Source of the DNA: Dokdonella koreensis DS-123
GTDB lineage: Bacteria > Pseudomonadota > Gammaproteobacteria > Xanthomonadales > Rhodanobacteraceae
Assembly (NCBI RefSeq): GCF_001632775.1
Contig: NZ_CP015249.1
Location: forward strand, 2,708,686-2,772,685
Direction: 5' to 3'
Length of the DNA: 64,000 nt
Both the position numbers and the translations under genes were made by a program. Positions 1-9,902 of the stretch are shown here, piece by piece. The notes under the pieces were generated by a model. It was not told the DNA's origin. It saw only the letters and a program-made list of their open reading frames with translations, and ran no database searches. Each line of letters begins with the position of its first letter. Position 1 is the first letter of the stretch.

Positions 1-800
1 AGCGGCACCAGCATCGTCGAGTCGTAGACGAAATAGCCGTGCGTGACCTCGCGATGCTCGCCGAGCGCCTCGGCGTGGTCGGCCGTCAGGACCACCAGCA
101 ACGGGCGCGTACCGCTCGCCTGCCGGGCCTGTTCCAGCAGGCGTCCCAGCCAGTAGTCGGTATACGCCACCTCGCCGTCGTAGGCGCCGCGCGGCCCCGG
201 CTGCCAGAACTCGCGTGGCGGCTCGTAGGGGTCATGCGGATCGTAGAAGTGCACCCAGCCGAACCACGGGCGATCGGCAGCGGACTGGCCGATCCAGGCC
301 GACGCCGCCGCCACGGTGTCCGCGGCCTTGCGCTCGACCCAGCCCTGCTCGCCCTGGTCCATGCGGTCGTCGTAGTGGTCGAAGCCCCGATCCAGGCCGA
401 ACAGGGTCTGCAGCGGAAAGCCGCTGACGAAGGCGCCGGTGCGGTAGCCGTGGCTGCGCAGCACTTCCGGCAGCAGCGGCAGGTCCGCCGGTACGGTCTG
501 GCCGTTGTCGCGCACGCCGTGGTGGCGCGGCAGCAGTCCCGAGAGGATCGAGGCATGCGCCGGCAGCGTCAGCGGAACCGGCGATACCGCGCCGCGGAAC
601 GCCCGGCCGTCACGGGCCAGCGCGTCGATGGCGGGGGTATCGCCCCGGCCGTTGACGAAACCGAGCGCATCGGGACGCAAGGTGTCCACGGTGACCAGGA
701 GCACGTTCGGCTGCGGCTCCCGGGTGCCGCAGCCGGCTGCGAAACCGAGTGCCAGTACGGCGGTAATGGCCGCAAGGGCCCTGCCGGGGGGAAACGTCAT
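1..800 (-). CDS. Sulfatase/alkaline-phosphatase-superfamily lipoprotein (3' end outside window)
   Basis: About 266 N-terminal residues are visible and the C-terminus lies beyond the window edge. The protein starts with a lipoprotein-type signal ending FAAGC, so it is probably an envelope-anchored hydrolase. The metal-binding N-terminal motif (VTVDTLRPD), the GLLPRHHGVRDN stretch, YDPHDPYEPP and TADHAEALGEH follow the order of the sulfatase fold (PF00884). The usual nucleophile box C/S-x-P-S-R is replaced by T-L-P-A-H. Formylglycine maturation is therefore not expected, and a phosphodiesterase or phosphatase activity is as likely as a sulfatase one. The substrate cannot be deduced. The ATG at 798-800 was chosen because it begins the signal peptide. 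The gene is divergent from the secreted protein at 981. Confidence 0.8.
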   Translation of the reverse strand, partial: MTFPPGRALAAITAVLALGFAAGCGTREPQPNVLLVTVDTLRPDALGFVNGRGDTPAIDALARDGRAFRGAVSPVPLTLPAHASILSGLLPRHHGVRDNGQTVPADLPLLPEVLRSHGYRTGAFVSGFPLQTLFGLDRGFDHYDDRMDQGEQGWVERKAADTVAAASAWIGQSAADRPWFGWVHFYDPHDPYEPPREFWQPGPRGAYDGEVAYTDYWLGRLLEQARQASGTRPLLVVLTADHAEALGEHREVTHGYFVYDSTMLVP

Positions 801-874
801 CGAAAAATCCGGGCGAAAATGGCCGGGCGAGTATAGGTCCCCGCCGCGAAATGAAGAAAATGCGACGTCCGAGG

Positions 875-903
875 TTGACTTGGCCCGGTCGCGAGGCTAG
901 TTT
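875..903 (+). promoter_or_regulatory. Putative sigma70 promoter of the secreted protein at 981
   Basis: A -35 like TTGACT (875-880) and a -10 like TAGTTT (898-903) are separated by exactly 17 bp. Transcription would start near 910, leaving a leader of about 70 nt. The call rests on consensus matching only. Confidence 0.45.
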
Positions 904-980
904 GCCGCGAAGTCTTGCGTTTCGAACACCGGCCGGACGCCGGTCGTCAGACTCAATCCACCGCCCGGGGAAAATAACCA

Positions 981-1604
981 ATGAACAAGATCCTTGCTGT
1001 TGCCGTTTCCGCTGGACTCGGTCTGTGCTGCACGGCTGCCGTGGCCGCCAATCGCTCCGATGCCGGCTGGGTGCGTCCCAACCCCGCGGTCGAAGTGCCC
1101 GCCGGCGGTGGCAGCTGCGCCACGCCGACCTCGATCACCGCACTGCCGTTCAGCCAGGCCGGCAATACCTGCGGCGGCGCGAATAACATTTCCAACTACG
1201 GCGGCGGCATCTGCGACGCCTCGCTGGCCTTTCCGTACCCGGGTCCGGAAGACGTCTGGGCCATCACGGTCGGCACCGGCAATGCGATCACGGTCCAGGC
1301 CGACCTGAGCGGCAGCACCGGCGACCTGGCGCTGTTCTTCCTCAGCGAGTGCGGCGACGGTGACAGCTGCATGTTCACCTCGCAGGACGCGATCGGCCCC
1401 GGCGCCGGTCCGGAAGCGCTCAACAACACCGCGCCTCCCGGCTCGCCGCCGGTCCCCGGCGTCCTGACCGGCCTGTCGGCCGGCAGCACGTACTACGTCT
1501 ATGTCGACTCGTACTACGGCACCGGCTCGGCCAGCTGCGGCAGCTACACGCTGCAGGTCGCCGGCACGCTGCCGGTGTCGCTCGATTCGTACCGAATCGA
1601 CTGA
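981..1604 (+). CDS. Secreted protein with PPC-like beta domain, function unknown
   Basis: 207 residues. The first 23 form a clear Sec signal peptide (MNKILAVAVSAGLG...AAVAAN). The mature part is a single beta-rich, cysteine-containing domain. Its EDVWAITVGTGNAITVQADLSG, LALFFLSEC and STYYVYVDSYYGTG segments recall the bacterial pre-peptidase C-terminal (PPC) domain often attached to secreted proteases. No catalytic domain is attached here, so it is a stand-alone exported protein. Six or more cysteines suggest disulfides formed in the periplasm or outside. Only a weak purine stretch (GGGGAAAA) precedes the ATG. The gene has its own promoter-like sequence upstream and a strong terminator downstream, so it is probably monocistronic. 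The family assignment is tentative. Confidence 0.7.
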   Translation: MNKILAVAVSAGLGLCCTAAVAANRSDAGWVRPNPAVEVPAGGGSCATPTSITALPFSQAGNTCGGANNISNYGGGICDASLAFPYPGPEDVWAITVGTGNAITVQADLSGSTGDLALFFLSECGDGDSCMFTSQDAIGPGAGPEALNNTAPPGSPPVPGVLTGLSAGSTYYVYVDSYYGTGSASCGSYTLQVAGTLPVSLDSYRID

Positions 1605-1627
1605 AACCGCTTTCCAATGTGTTGAAC

Positions 1628-1660
1628 CCGAAACCCACCTCCGGTGGGTTTCGGCTTTTT
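1628..1660 (+). terminator. Rho-independent terminator
   Basis: A perfect 12-bp stem (1628-1639 with 1643-1654, three-base loop) is followed by CTTTTT. It ends the transcript of the 981-1604 gene, 23 nt after its stop codon. It also lies just ahead of the next start codon at 1673, so the next gene's initiation must come from read-through or a promoter I cannot identify. Confidence 0.9.
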
Positions 1661-1672
1661 AGGGTCCCGTTG

Positions 1673-3073
1673 ATGATCGCAAGACGCCTGTTCCTCCTCG
1701 CCGCCTCCCTGCTCCCGCTCGTCGCCTGGGCCGAGAGCCTCGTCATCGAACCCAAGCACGCCAAGTTCGACACCGCCACCGCATTCTCGACCGTGCAGCA
1801 GCGCTACACGGTCGTCAATAACAGCGACAAGCCGGTCCGGATCAAGGACTGGAAGGCGATCGCCGGCCATGGCGAGGTGAAGGGACTGCCCGAGGTGCTG
1901 GCGCCGGGAGAGCGCCGCGAGTTCGAGGTGGTGCTGGAACTGCCGGGCAAGCTCGGCTCGGCCCTGCATCGCTTCGCGATCTTCACCGACGAACCCGGCG
2001 TGGAACGCTACCGGTTCACGCTGTCCGGCTTCGTCCTGTCGCTGGTATCGCCGGCGCATGCCGTCATCGATTTCGGCAAGACCACCGCGGATGCGGGCGG
2101 CGAGCAGAAGGTCACGTTGAGCGCATCGGAGAAGACGCCCCTGGCCCTGCAGCGCGTCGTCTCGGCACCCGACTGGATCGATGCCCGCGTCGAAGGCACC
2201 ACCGTCTCCGCGCGCATCCGTCCCGCTGCAGCCTTGGGCATGCGGGCCGGGGTCATCCAGGTCGCGACGAACCTTCCGCAGCAGCCCTTCGTCGAAGTCA
2301 CGACCAAGGCGATCGTCGAAGGCGCGCTGCGGCCGTCCACGTACGGCGTCGGCATGAAGCCGCTGCAGGTCGGCGAGCGCGCGACGGCCTCGATCGAGCT
2401 GATCTATACCGGCAGGTCCGACCTCGCTGCGCTGAAGGTGGATGCACCGGAAGGTTGGGAGGTGGCCCGCTCGGCCTGCCAGTCCGAGCTGCCACCCGAG
2501 ACCCGCTGCGTCCGCATCGGTCTGGCCAGGCCGTTGACCGAAACCGGACGTTCCACCGGCTTCTTCACGTTCCGGCTCGCCGGCGAACCCGATCTGGCGA
2601 TCCCGTTCGGCGTGATCGCGCTGGGCAAGGACCAGACGATCCGCGAGCTGGTCATCGACGAGGGCAAGGAACTGGGCAACAGCGGCTACGTCGATGTCGC
2701 CAAGGCCTTGCAGCAAGGCACCGCCGCCGGCACGCCGGCACCCGTCGCGGAAACGACGGCCGCCGCACCGGAACGGATCGCCCACTCGGAAGGCCGTGGA
2801 CCGGTGAAGCTCGCCTGGTCGGCCCGGAACGACGACAAGATCTTCGGCTACGTGGTCTATCGCGCCGAAGATCGCGCCGGGCCGTTCGTGCGCATCAGCG
2901 AGCAGCCGATCGCGCGCAAGGAACCGGCCGCCGGATCGGACAAGGCCGACTACGCCTTCGTCGACGCGTCGGTCAGCCCCGGTGCGACCTACTACTACTA
3001 CATCGACGTTCTCGGAAGCGACGGCGAGCAGCGGCGCTTCTCGCCGGTACTCTCGAAGAAGGTACTGAAGTAG
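1673..3073 (+). CDS. Exported DUF1573-like / FN3-like protein, function unknown
   Basis: 466 residues. It starts with a Sec signal peptide ([22 protein letters not shown]). The next segment ([35 protein letters not shown], about 25-60) looks like the Ig-like DUF1573/ASH type found in periplasmic proteins. A second similar Ig-like unit follows at about 125-230. The C-terminal 85 residues ([22 protein letters not shown]...[18 protein letters not shown]) match a fibronectin type III fold. No enzyme motif is visible, so it is probably a structural or adhesion-type periplasmic protein. The reading frame extends upstream to 1619, but that would run through the preceding terminator and displace the signal peptide, so the ATG at 1673 is preferred. 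Confidence 0.7.
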   Translation: MIARRLFLLAASLLPLVAWAESLVIEPKHAKFDTATAFSTVQQRYTVVNNSDKPVRIKDWKAIAGHGEVKGLPEVLAPGERREFEVVLELPGKLGSALHRFAIFTDEPGVERYRFTLSGFVLSLVSPAHAVIDFGKTTADAGGEQKVTLSASEKTPLALQRVVSAPDWIDARVEGTTVSARIRPAAALGMRAGVIQVATNLPQQPFVEVTTKAIVEGALRPSTYGVGMKPLQVGERATASIELIYTGRSDLAALKVDAPEGWEVARSACQSELPPETRCVRIGLARPLTETGRSTGFFTFRLAGEPDLAIPFGVIALGKDQTIRELVIDEGKELGNSGYVDVAKALQQGTAAGTPAPVAETTAAAPERIAHSEGRGPVKLAWSARNDDKIFGYVVYRAEDRAGPFVRISEQPIARKEPAAGSDKADYAFVDASVSPGATYYYYIDVLGSDGEQRRFSPVLSKKVLK

Positions 3074-3185
3074 CGGCGCGCAATGCGCCGGCAGCGCTGC
3101 GCGATGCCGGCGCCGACCGGCCGGGTTTGGCCCTGGCAGGGCGAAGCGACGTAGAATCGCGGGCCCGCGCCCACACCTCCCGACC

Positions 3186-4568
3186 ATGTCCATCAGCGTC
3201 TTCGACATCTTCAAGATCGGCATCGGTCCGTCCTCGTCCCATACGGTCGGTCCGATGCGGGCCGCCGCGCGTTTCGTGCAGCGCTGGCTGGACGAACGCG
3301 GCGTACTGGAGCGTACGGCACGCATCCGCGCCGAGCTGTACGGCTCGCTGGCACTGACCGGACGCGGCCACGGCACCGACAAGGCCGTGCTGTGCGGCCT
3401 GGAGGGCGAATGGCCGGACACGATCGACCCGGACATCATCGAAGGGAAGCTCGCCCGGATCCGCTCGTCCAAGCGCCTGCGCCTGCTGGACCGTCACGAG
3501 ATCGCCTTCGACGAGAAGGCGGACCTGGTCTTCAACAAGCGCCAGAAGCTGCCGTACCACACCAACGGCATGCGCTTCACGGCCTATGCCGCCGACGGCG
3601 AGGTACTGGCGACGCGCGACTACTACTCGGTCGGCGGCGGCTTCGTCGTCAACCACGACGAGGCGGCCGAGGACCGCATCGTCCCCGACACCACGCCGCT
3701 GCCCTACCCGTTCCACAGTGGCGACGAGCTGCTGCAGCGCTGCGAGGCTTCCGGTCTCTCGATCGCCGGCATCATGCTGGCGAACGAAAAGGTCTGGCGC
3801 TCCGAGGAGGCGATCCGCGGCGGCCTGCTGGCGATCTGGAGCGCGATGCAGGGCTGCCTCGCGCGCGGCCTGCGCCAGGCGGGCGTCCTGCCCGGCGGCC
3901 TCAAGGTCCAGCGGCGCGCGCCGGCGATGTATGCCGAGCTGTGCGCGCGGCCCGAGATGGCGTTGCGCGATCCGCTGACGATCCTGGACTGGGTCAACCT
4001 CTACGCTCTGGCGGTCAACGAAGAGAACGCCGCCGGTGGTCGTGTCGTCACGGCGCCGACCAACGGCGCCGCCGGCATCGTGCCGGCCGTGCTGCACTAC
4101 TACGACCGGTTCTGCCCCGGCGCCGGCGAAGCCGGCGTGGTGGACTTCCTGCTGACGGCCGGTGCGATCGGCATCCTCTACAAGGAGAACGCCTCGATCT
4201 CCGGTGCCGAAGTCGGCTGCCAGGGCGAGGTCGGCGTCGCCTGCTCGATGGCAGCCGGCGGCCTCACCGCCGCGCTCGGCGGTAGCATCTATCAGGTCGA
4301 GAACGCCGCCGAGATCGGCATGGAACACAACCTGGGCCTGACCTGCGACCCGATCGGCGGCCTCGTGCAGATTCCCTGCATCGAGCGCAACGCGATGGGC
4401 TCGGTCAAGGCGATCAACGCCCAGCGCATGGCGATGCGCGGCGACGGCAAGCACCGCGTCTCGCTCGACAAGGTCATCAAGACGATGCGCGACACCGGTC
4501 GCGACATGCAGGACAAGTACAAGGAAACCTCGCGCGGCGGATTGGCGGTCAACGTCATCGAGTGCTGA
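3186..4568 (+). CDS. sdaA: L-serine ammonia-lyase, single-chain [4Fe-4S] type
   Basis: Cytoplasmic enzyme that deaminates L-serine to pyruvate and ammonia using a labile [4Fe-4S] cluster. 460 residues matches the family length. The N-terminal beta domain begins [21 protein letters not shown]. The alpha domain carries [15 protein letters not shown] and [21 protein letters not shown]. Cluster cysteines C345, C387 and C398 fall in the C-x41-C-x10-C spacing known for E. coli SdaA. The last residue is a cysteine (NVIEC), matching the C-terminal 'tail-in-mouth' cysteine described for this family, which occupies the active site as a competitive inhibitor. The gene stands alone. I see no clear Shine-Dalgarno sequence, but the ATG begins exactly at the conserved N-terminus. 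Confidence 0.96.
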   Translation: MSISVFDIFKIGIGPSSSHTVGPMRAAARFVQRWLDERGVLERTARIRAELYGSLALTGRGHGTDKAVLCGLEGEWPDTIDPDIIEGKLARIRSSKRLRLLDRHEIAFDEKADLVFNKRQKLPYHTNGMRFTAYAADGEVLATRDYYSVGGGFVVNHDEAAEDRIVPDTTPLPYPFHSGDELLQRCEASGLSIAGIMLANEKVWRSEEAIRGGLLAIWSAMQGCLARGLRQAGVLPGGLKVQRRAPAMYAELCARPEMALRDPLTILDWVNLYALAVNEENAAGGRVVTAPTNGAAGIVPAVLHYYDRFCPGAGEAGVVDFLLTAGAIGILYKENASISGAEVGCQGEVGVACSMAAGGLTAALGGSIYQVENAAEIGMEHNLGLTCDPIGGLVQIPCIERNAMGSVKAINAQRMAMRGDGKHRVSLDKVIKTMRDTGRDMQDKYKETSRGGLAVNVIEC

Positions 4569-4710
4569 GCGCCGGAACCGTCGCCCTCCAGGCGCGGCCG
4601 ACCCCATCCGCGCATGGGCCGCGACCCCGCGCCCCGTGCGCCCCGTGAATCAGCATCGACCGCCTGCCCGGTCGCGGCATGGCCCTGGTCACGCCGCAAG
4701 ATGCAGAAAG

Positions 4711-4738
4711 ACAAAGGCCCGCAGATGCGGGCCTTTGT
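4711..4738 (-). terminator. Terminator hairpin at the end of subtilase gene 1 (possibly bidirectional)
   Basis: 13-bp perfect arms (4711-4723 and 4726-4738) form a GC-rich hairpin with a very tight loop. On the minus strand the hairpin is followed by the T-rich run TTTGTCTTTCT, so it terminates the leftward protease gene ending at 4764. It may also stop read-through from sdaA. Confidence 0.75.
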
Positions 4739-4763
4739 CGTAGAGCAGCCTCGGGCGCCCCGA

Positions 4764-7121
4764 TCAGGGTGCGCCGCGGACCGCGACGGTCAGGCGCAGC
4801 GGCGGCGAGAGGCTGTTGGCTTCGGTCAGCACGACCTCGGCGAAGACGATATTGGCCAACGTGGCCGTCGGCGTAGCCGTGACCGTCAGCGCCTGCGTCT
4901 CCGGCGGAGCGCCCGGCACTTCGAAGTCGCCGCCGAAGAACAGCGCATCGGCCACCGGCACGCCGGCACCGGTGAAGCTGAAGCTGGTCGGCGAGACGTT
5001 GACGGTCAGACCCGCCGGCACGTTGACCGCGGCGACCGTCCAGCTGGTCGGCACCGTCAGCGTGTTGCGGAACGTGCGCGTCCACTGGCAGCTGCCGGTG
5101 CAGCCGACGTTGCGCAGGCTGGCCGTGTTCAGCGTATGCGGCTGACCACCGGAGTTGGGATTGGCGGCGACGAAGTTGGCGAAGGTCTCGTTCATCACGA
5201 GGCCGGCCAGCGCCGCCCGGCGCAGGTTGACCATGCCGCTGCCGACCTCGTCGGGCGTGGCCGGCGTCGTGCCGTCGGGCATCAGCTGGCCGGCGCCGGT
5301 GGCCGTCAGCATCAGCGCCGAGTTGACCTCTACCGGCGTCCAGTTCGGCTGGGTCGCGCGCACCAGAGCACCCGCGCCGGCGACGTGCGGCGAGGACATC
5401 GAGGTGCCGGACATGTTGGTGTAGCCGTTCGCCGCCGAGCTGGCCGCGTAGATGTTCGTGCCCGGCGCGGTGATGTCCGGCTTGGTCACGTTCATCCCAC
5501 CATTGCCGTTGCAGCACAGGTTCGGGCCGCGCAGGCTGCCGCTCTCGAGCACGTTGGCCGTCGTCAGCGGTGCCGGGTTGATCGTCACCACGGTCGGCGT
5601 CGCACCGTTGGCGGTGATGAAGTTGGCCAGCGCCTGGCCGTCGGTCTGGGTCAGCGTGGCCACGCGCGTGTCGCCGTGGGCATTGGTTGCCGGGCTGATC
5701 GCGCCGGCGACGTTGTTGTAGATGATGACGGTGTGCGCGCCCGCGGCGACCGCGTTGGCGACCTTGATCGCGAACGCACAGGCCTCGGGCGTGCCGCCAC
5801 GCGAGACCAGCGCGGCCGCGCCGGCGAAGGTGCCGGGTGCGAACGGATCGCAGCCGAAGTTGTTGCTGGCGACGTGGCGCACGACGACACCGGTACCGGC
5901 GCTCGGCGGCGGGACGTCGGCCGGCGTCAGCACGAGCGAGGCGAGCGCCGGCGGCACCGGCGTCGGCCCGGTGACCTGCATCGAGCCGTCGGCGCGCGGG
6001 ACGCCGTCATGGCCGCTGTTGGCGACCGTGATGTTCCACGGGCCCACGTGCTTGACCTCGGCCGGCGGGTTGATGACCGGCGAGCTGCGCGTGTTGCCGG
6101 CCGACATCGACACGAAGATGCCGGCATTGACCATGTCCAGCGCGCGGCGGTCGGTGCTCTCGGTCCACGGGTTGAGCTGGCCGTTGACGTTGGGTCCGAG
6201 CGAGAAGTTGGCGACGTCGATGCCGTCGGCGATCGCCCGGTTGATCGCGTTGGTGATCGCCGAGCCGGTGCAGCCGTTCGGGAAGCACACGCGATACGTA
6301 CGCAGGTTCGCGCAGGGTGCCACGCCGGAGATGTCGCGCAGTGGCAGGCCGGCCGACGTCGGATCGCGCGACACGAAGTTGCCGCCCGAGGTGCTCGCCG
6401 TGTGGCTGCCGTGGCTGTCGGCGTCGGCCGGGCTGCCGCTCGCACAGTTGGCGGTGGAGCAGTCGAGCGCGACCAGCTTCGGCTTCGCATAGTCGTAGCC
6501 GCAGGCAGCGCCCATCGGTGCGAACGAGGGATGGGTCAGGTTGGCGCCGGTGTCGAACACGCCGATCGTAACGCCCTGCCCCATCGAGCCGTTGCCGCCG
6601 GGTGCGCTCGATCCGTCCCAGATCGTCGTGGCGCCGATGAAGGTCGGGCCGCGGTGCGTGTCGAGCTGGTAGACCGCTTCCTTCTCCACGCTGGCGACGC
6701 CGGGCAGGTTGCGGATCTGCGCGGCTTCGTCCTCGGTGAGCTGCACGGCGATGCCGCTGTGGGTGATCGCATAGCGATGGACCGCCTCGACGCTGCGCCC
6801 CAGGCGGCTGCCGATCGCCGCGACGTGCGCGTCCTGGGCGGCGCTCAGCCGCGCCTGGTACTGGACGGCCGCCGGCGAATGGACGTCGAGCCGGCGCTGG
6901 CCGGTCGCGGCCGGCGCAGTCGCCTGCGGCTGCTCGCCGTCACCGGTGAAGTACAGCAGGCCCGGCTCGGCGAATTCGATCAGCCACAAGCCCTCGGTGA
7001 CCGTCGCGGTCGGGGCGTCGGTGCCGGCGGTGTCGACCGCGAACGCGAGCCCGGCGCCGCCGGCAGAGAGTGCGAGAGCTACCGCCGAAACCAGAACCTT
7101 CGAGCGCACGAACTTGGTCAT
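4764..7121 (-). CDS. Secreted subtilisin-like serine protease 1 (S8 family, PA-domain insert)
   Basis: 785 residues. The signal peptide (to about residue 29) is followed by a pro-region of inhibitor I9 type ending near 150 (SGIAVQLTEDEAAQIRNLPGVASVEKE). The catalytic triad reads D190 (IGVFDTGANLTHPSF), H237 (DSHGSHTAS) and S574 (SGTSMSSPHVAG), with oxyanion asparagine N343 (SMSAGN). A protease-associated (PA) domain is inserted at about 420-510 between His and Ser. A C-terminal beta domain from about 640 contains the cysteine pair CTGSC. It should be an extracellular endopeptidase that matures by removing its pro-region. GGAGG four bases before the ATG supports the start. It is the first of three tandem paralogues, with its own promoter and terminator. 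Confidence 0.93.
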   Translation of the reverse strand: MTKFVRSKVLVSAVALALSAGGAGLAFAVDTAGTDAPTATVTEGLWLIEFAEPGLLYFTGDGEQPQATAPAATGQRRLDVHSPAAVQYQARLSAAQDAHVAAIGSRLGRSVEAVHRYAITHSGIAVQLTEDEAAQIRNLPGVASVEKEAVYQLDTHRGPTFIGATTIWDGSSAPGGNGSMGQGVTIGVFDTGANLTHPSFAPMGAACGYDYAKPKLVALDCSTANCASGSPADADSHGSHTASTSGGNFVSRDPTSAGLPLRDISGVAPCANLRTYRVCFPNGCTGSAITNAINRAIADGIDVANFSLGPNVNGQLNPWTESTDRRALDMVNAGIFVSMSAGNTRSSPVINPPAEVKHVGPWNITVANSGHDGVPRADGSMQVTGPTPVPPALASLVLTPADVPPPSAGTGVVVRHVASNNFGCDPFAPGTFAGAAALVSRGGTPEACAFAIKVANAVAAGAHTVIIYNNVAGAISPATNAHGDTRVATLTQTDGQALANFITANGATPTVVTINPAPLTTANVLESGSLRGPNLCCNGNGGMNVTKPDITAPGTNIYAASSAANGYTNMSGTSMSSPHVAGAGALVRATQPNWTPVEVNSALMLTATGAGQLMPDGTTPATPDEVGSGMVNLRRAALAGLVMNETFANFVAANPNSGGQPHTLNTASLRNVGCTGSCQWTRTFRNTLTVPTSWTVAAVNVPAGLTVNVSPTSFSFTGAGVPVADALFFGGDFEVPGAPPETQALTVTATPTATLANIVFAEVVLTEANSLSPPLRLTVAVRGAP

Positions 7122-7234
7122 TTCCCCTCCGAAAGACCGGCTGGCGGCGCGTATGGCCGTCCATCCGGAACAGATGATCCCGAAACCCGCGGCCGATCCC
7201 GCGGACCATGTGCCGATGCTCGGGGCAGTCCATC

Positions 7235-7263
7235 GTTTTACCGGAACGCCAGCGACCGATCAA
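7235..7263 (-). promoter_or_regulatory. Putative sigma70 promoter of subtilase gene 1
   Basis: On the minus strand TTGATC (7258-7263) and TAAAAC (7235-7240) are separated by exactly 17 bp. Transcription would start near 7228, giving a leader of about 105 nt before the ATG at 7121. This is consensus matching only. Confidence 0.45.
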
Positions 7264-7320
7264 TATCCCATTCACCCCGCGGGCGATCGATCCGGCCGCT
7301 GTCGATTTTGCTGCACCGCA

Positions 7321-7351
7321 AAAGAAAAGGGCCCGCCGAAGCGGGCCCTTA
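7321..7351 (-). terminator. Rho-independent terminator of subtilase gene 2
   Basis: A 10-bp perfect GC-rich stem (7328-7337 with 7342-7351) has a four-base loop. On the minus strand it is followed by the T-rich tract TTCTTTT. It lies 30 nt beyond the stop of the protease gene at 7382 and separates its transcript from the next paralogue. Confidence 0.88.
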
Positions 7352-7381
7352 GCGGTTACCTGGAGCAGACTCGGCGGACGA

Positions 7382-9733
7382 TCAGGGATTGCCCTTGACC
7401 GCGACCGTGACCCGCAGCGGCGGCGACAGGCCATTGGTCTCGGTCAGCACCACGTCGGCGAAGACGATGCTCGGCAGGGCGGCCGTCGGCGTCGCGGTGA
7501 TGACGATCGCCTGGGTCTCCGGGCCGCCGGCCGGCGCGTCGAAATCGCCGACGAACAGGCTATCGGGATTGGGCACGCCGGTACCGGCGAAGCTGAAGGT
7601 CGACGGCGAGAACGACAGGCTCAGCCCGGCCGGCAGGTTGGCAGCCGTGACCGTCCACTGGGTCGGCTCCGAGAGCGTGTTGCGGAACGTGCGCGTCCAC
7701 TGGCAATTGCCCACGCAGCTGGTGCGGCGCAGGTTGGCGATGTTGAGGTTGCGCGGGATACCGCCGCTGTTGGGATTGGCGGCGAGGAAGTTCGCATGGG
7801 TCTCGTTGAGCACCAGGCCGGCCAGTGCCGCCTTGCGCAGGTTGACCATGCCCGTGCCGATCTCGTCCGGCGTGGCCGGGGTGACCCGGTCCGGCATCAG
7901 CTGGCCGCTGTTGGCGGTCATCATCAGCGCCGAGATGACCTCGGCCGGCGTCCAGTGCGGCTGCGCCGCGCGGACCAGCGTGCCGGCGCCGGCCACGTGC
8001 GGGCTCGACATCGAGGTGCCGGACAGCGTCGTGTAGTTGCCGGGCGCGGCGCCGGCCGCATAGATGCTGGTGCCCGGCGCGGTGATGTCCGGCTTGGTCA
8101 CGTCCATGCCACCGGCGGAATCGCAGCACAGGTTCGGGCCACGCAGGCTGCCGCCATTGAGCACGTTGGCCAGGCTGGTCGGTGCCGGGTTCACGGTCGC
8201 CAGCGTCGGCGTCGCGCCGTTGCCGGTGATGAACGAAGCCAGCGCCTCGCCGGCGGCCTGTGTCGTCGACGCCACCGACACGCCGTCCGGCGCATTGGTC
8301 AGCATCGAGGTGATGTTGCCGGCTGCGTTGTTGTAGATCAGCACCGCCTTCGCACCGGCCGCGACGGCATTGGCGACCTTGTCCGAATAGGGGCACGACG
8401 AGGGCGTGCCGCCGCGCTGGACCAGGGCTGCCGCACCGGTGAAGTAGCCGGCCGGGAAGGCCTGGCAGCCGAACGCGTTGGTCGCGTCGTGCCGGATCGG
8501 CAGAGCGGTCTGCGCGGGCAGCGGCGTGCTATCGCTCGGGCGGACCTCGAAGGTCGCCAGCGCCGGCGGTACCGGCGCCGGCCCGGTGATCTGCATCGAA
8601 CCGGGCAGGTTGGGCAGGCCGTCGTGCGCGCTGTTGGCGACCGTGATGTTCCACGGCCCCACGTGCTTGACCTCGGCCGGTGGGTTGATGACCGGCGAGC
8701 TGCGCGTGTTGCCGGCCGACATCGAGACGAAGACGTCGGCGTTCAACAGGTCGAGCGCACGGCGGTCGGTGTTGTCGGTCCACGGATTCTGCTGGCCGTT
8801 GACGCTCGGGCCCAGCGAGAAGTTGGCGACGTCGATGCCGTCGACGATCGCGCGGTTGACGGCGTTGATGATCGCGCCACCCGGGCAGGTCGGGTTGCAG
8901 ACCTTGTAGGTGATCAGCTGCGCGCACGGTGCGACGCCGGTGATGTCGCGCGTCGGTGCCGGCGTGTCGGCGATCGTGACGCGATTGCCGACGGTGGTGC
9001 TGGCGGTATGGCTGCCGTGACCGTCGGCATCCTCCGGATTGCCACCCTCGCAGTTGGCCACGGTGCAGTCGCGCGCGATCAGCTTCGGCCGCGGCACGTC
9101 GTAGCCGCAGGCGGCGCCCATCGGCGCGAACGACGGATGCGCCTGGTTGGCGCCGGTGTCGAAGACGCCGACCAGGATGCCCTTGCCCTTGGTGCCCAGG
9201 CCGGTCGGCGTGGCGTCGCCGTTCCAGATGGCCGGCGCGCCGATGAAGTACGGGCCGCGATAGGTATCGGGCAGGTAGATCTGCTCGCGCTCGATCTTCG
9301 CGATTCCGGGCAGATTGCTGAGCGTGGCGGCTTCCTCGTCGCTGAGGCGCACGGCCATGCCGCTGTGCGTCACCGAGTAGCGGAACAGCACTTCGAGGTC
9401 GGCGCGACCCAGCCGGTTGCGCATCTGCGCCAGGTGGGCGTCCTGGCTGGCGCTCAGCCGCTGGCCGTAGGCCACCGCCGCCGGCGAACGGGCGTCGAAC
9501 TTGCGCTGGCCGTGGATCGCCGGCGCGGTCGCCTGGGTCACGTCGCCGTCACCGGCGTAGTAGAGCATGCCCGGCTCGTCGAACTCGATCAGCCAGACGT
9601 TGGAGAGCGTCACCTGCGCGTCCGCTGCGGTGCTGTCTACGGGATCCGCCGCGACGACCAGTCCTGCCCCTCCGGCCGACAGTGCGAACGTCACCGCCGA
9701 TGCCAGAACCTTCACTCGAAACGACATACCCAT
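7382..9733 (-). CDS. Secreted subtilisin-like serine protease 2 (S8 family, PA-domain insert)
   Basis: 783 residues from the chosen ATG at 9731-9733. That codon follows GGAGG at spacing 4, exactly as in paralogue 1, and begins the signal peptide (MGMSFRVKVLASAV...SAGGAGLVVAAD). The open frame continues upstream to 9844, but that extension has no signal-like character. The layout copies paralogue 1: I9-like pro-region, catalytic D192 (VGVFDTGANQAHPSF), H239 (DGHGSHTAS), PA domain, S574 (SGTSMSSPHVAG) and C-terminal beta domain with the CVGNC pair. Long stretches are identical to paralogue 1, for example around NTRSSPVINPPAEVKHVGPWNI. Paralogues 1 and 2 are therefore a recent duplication. It is predicted to be an extracellular protease. 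Confidence 0.93.
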   Translation of the reverse strand: MGMSFRVKVLASAVTFALSAGGAGLVVAADPVDSTAADAQVTLSNVWLIEFDEPGMLYYAGDGDVTQATAPAIHGQRKFDARSPAAVAYGQRLSASQDAHLAQMRNRLGRADLEVLFRYSVTHSGMAVRLSDEEAATLSNLPGIAKIEREQIYLPDTYRGPYFIGAPAIWNGDATPTGLGTKGKGILVGVFDTGANQAHPSFAPMGAACGYDVPRPKLIARDCTVANCEGGNPEDADGHGSHTASTTVGNRVTIADTPAPTRDITGVAPCAQLITYKVCNPTCPGGAIINAVNRAIVDGIDVANFSLGPSVNGQQNPWTDNTDRRALDLLNADVFVSMSAGNTRSSPVINPPAEVKHVGPWNITVANSAHDGLPNLPGSMQITGPAPVPPALATFEVRPSDSTPLPAQTALPIRHDATNAFGCQAFPAGYFTGAAALVQRGGTPSSCPYSDKVANAVAAGAKAVLIYNNAAGNITSMLTNAPDGVSVASTTQAAGEALASFITGNGATPTLATVNPAPTSLANVLNGGSLRGPNLCCDSAGGMDVTKPDITAPGTSIYAAGAAPGNYTTLSGTSMSSPHVAGAGTLVRAAQPHWTPAEVISALMMTANSGQLMPDRVTPATPDEIGTGMVNLRKAALAGLVLNETHANFLAANPNSGGIPRNLNIANLRRTSCVGNCQWTRTFRNTLSEPTQWTVTAANLPAGLSLSFSPSTFSFAGTGVPNPDSLFVGDFDAPAGGPETQAIVITATPTAALPSIVFADVVLTETNGLSPPLRVTVAVKGNP

Positions 9734-9902
9734 GTTGCCTCCACGATGGAATACGAACTCTCGGCGTACAAAGTGGCCGCACGTTGCGTGGATCGCATCC
9801 TCGCGAACGTGGAACCGGAAATCGCCATTCGAGGGTTTGAACACGCCGGGCGCCCGGCGATCGGATTCCCGGCGAGCATCGCATGCCTCGGGGAGGCGTC
9901 GT

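Noticed and set aside
1619-1672. Earlier start for the DUF1573-like protein
   Set aside because: It would translate through the terminator hairpin and hide the signal peptide that starts at 1673.
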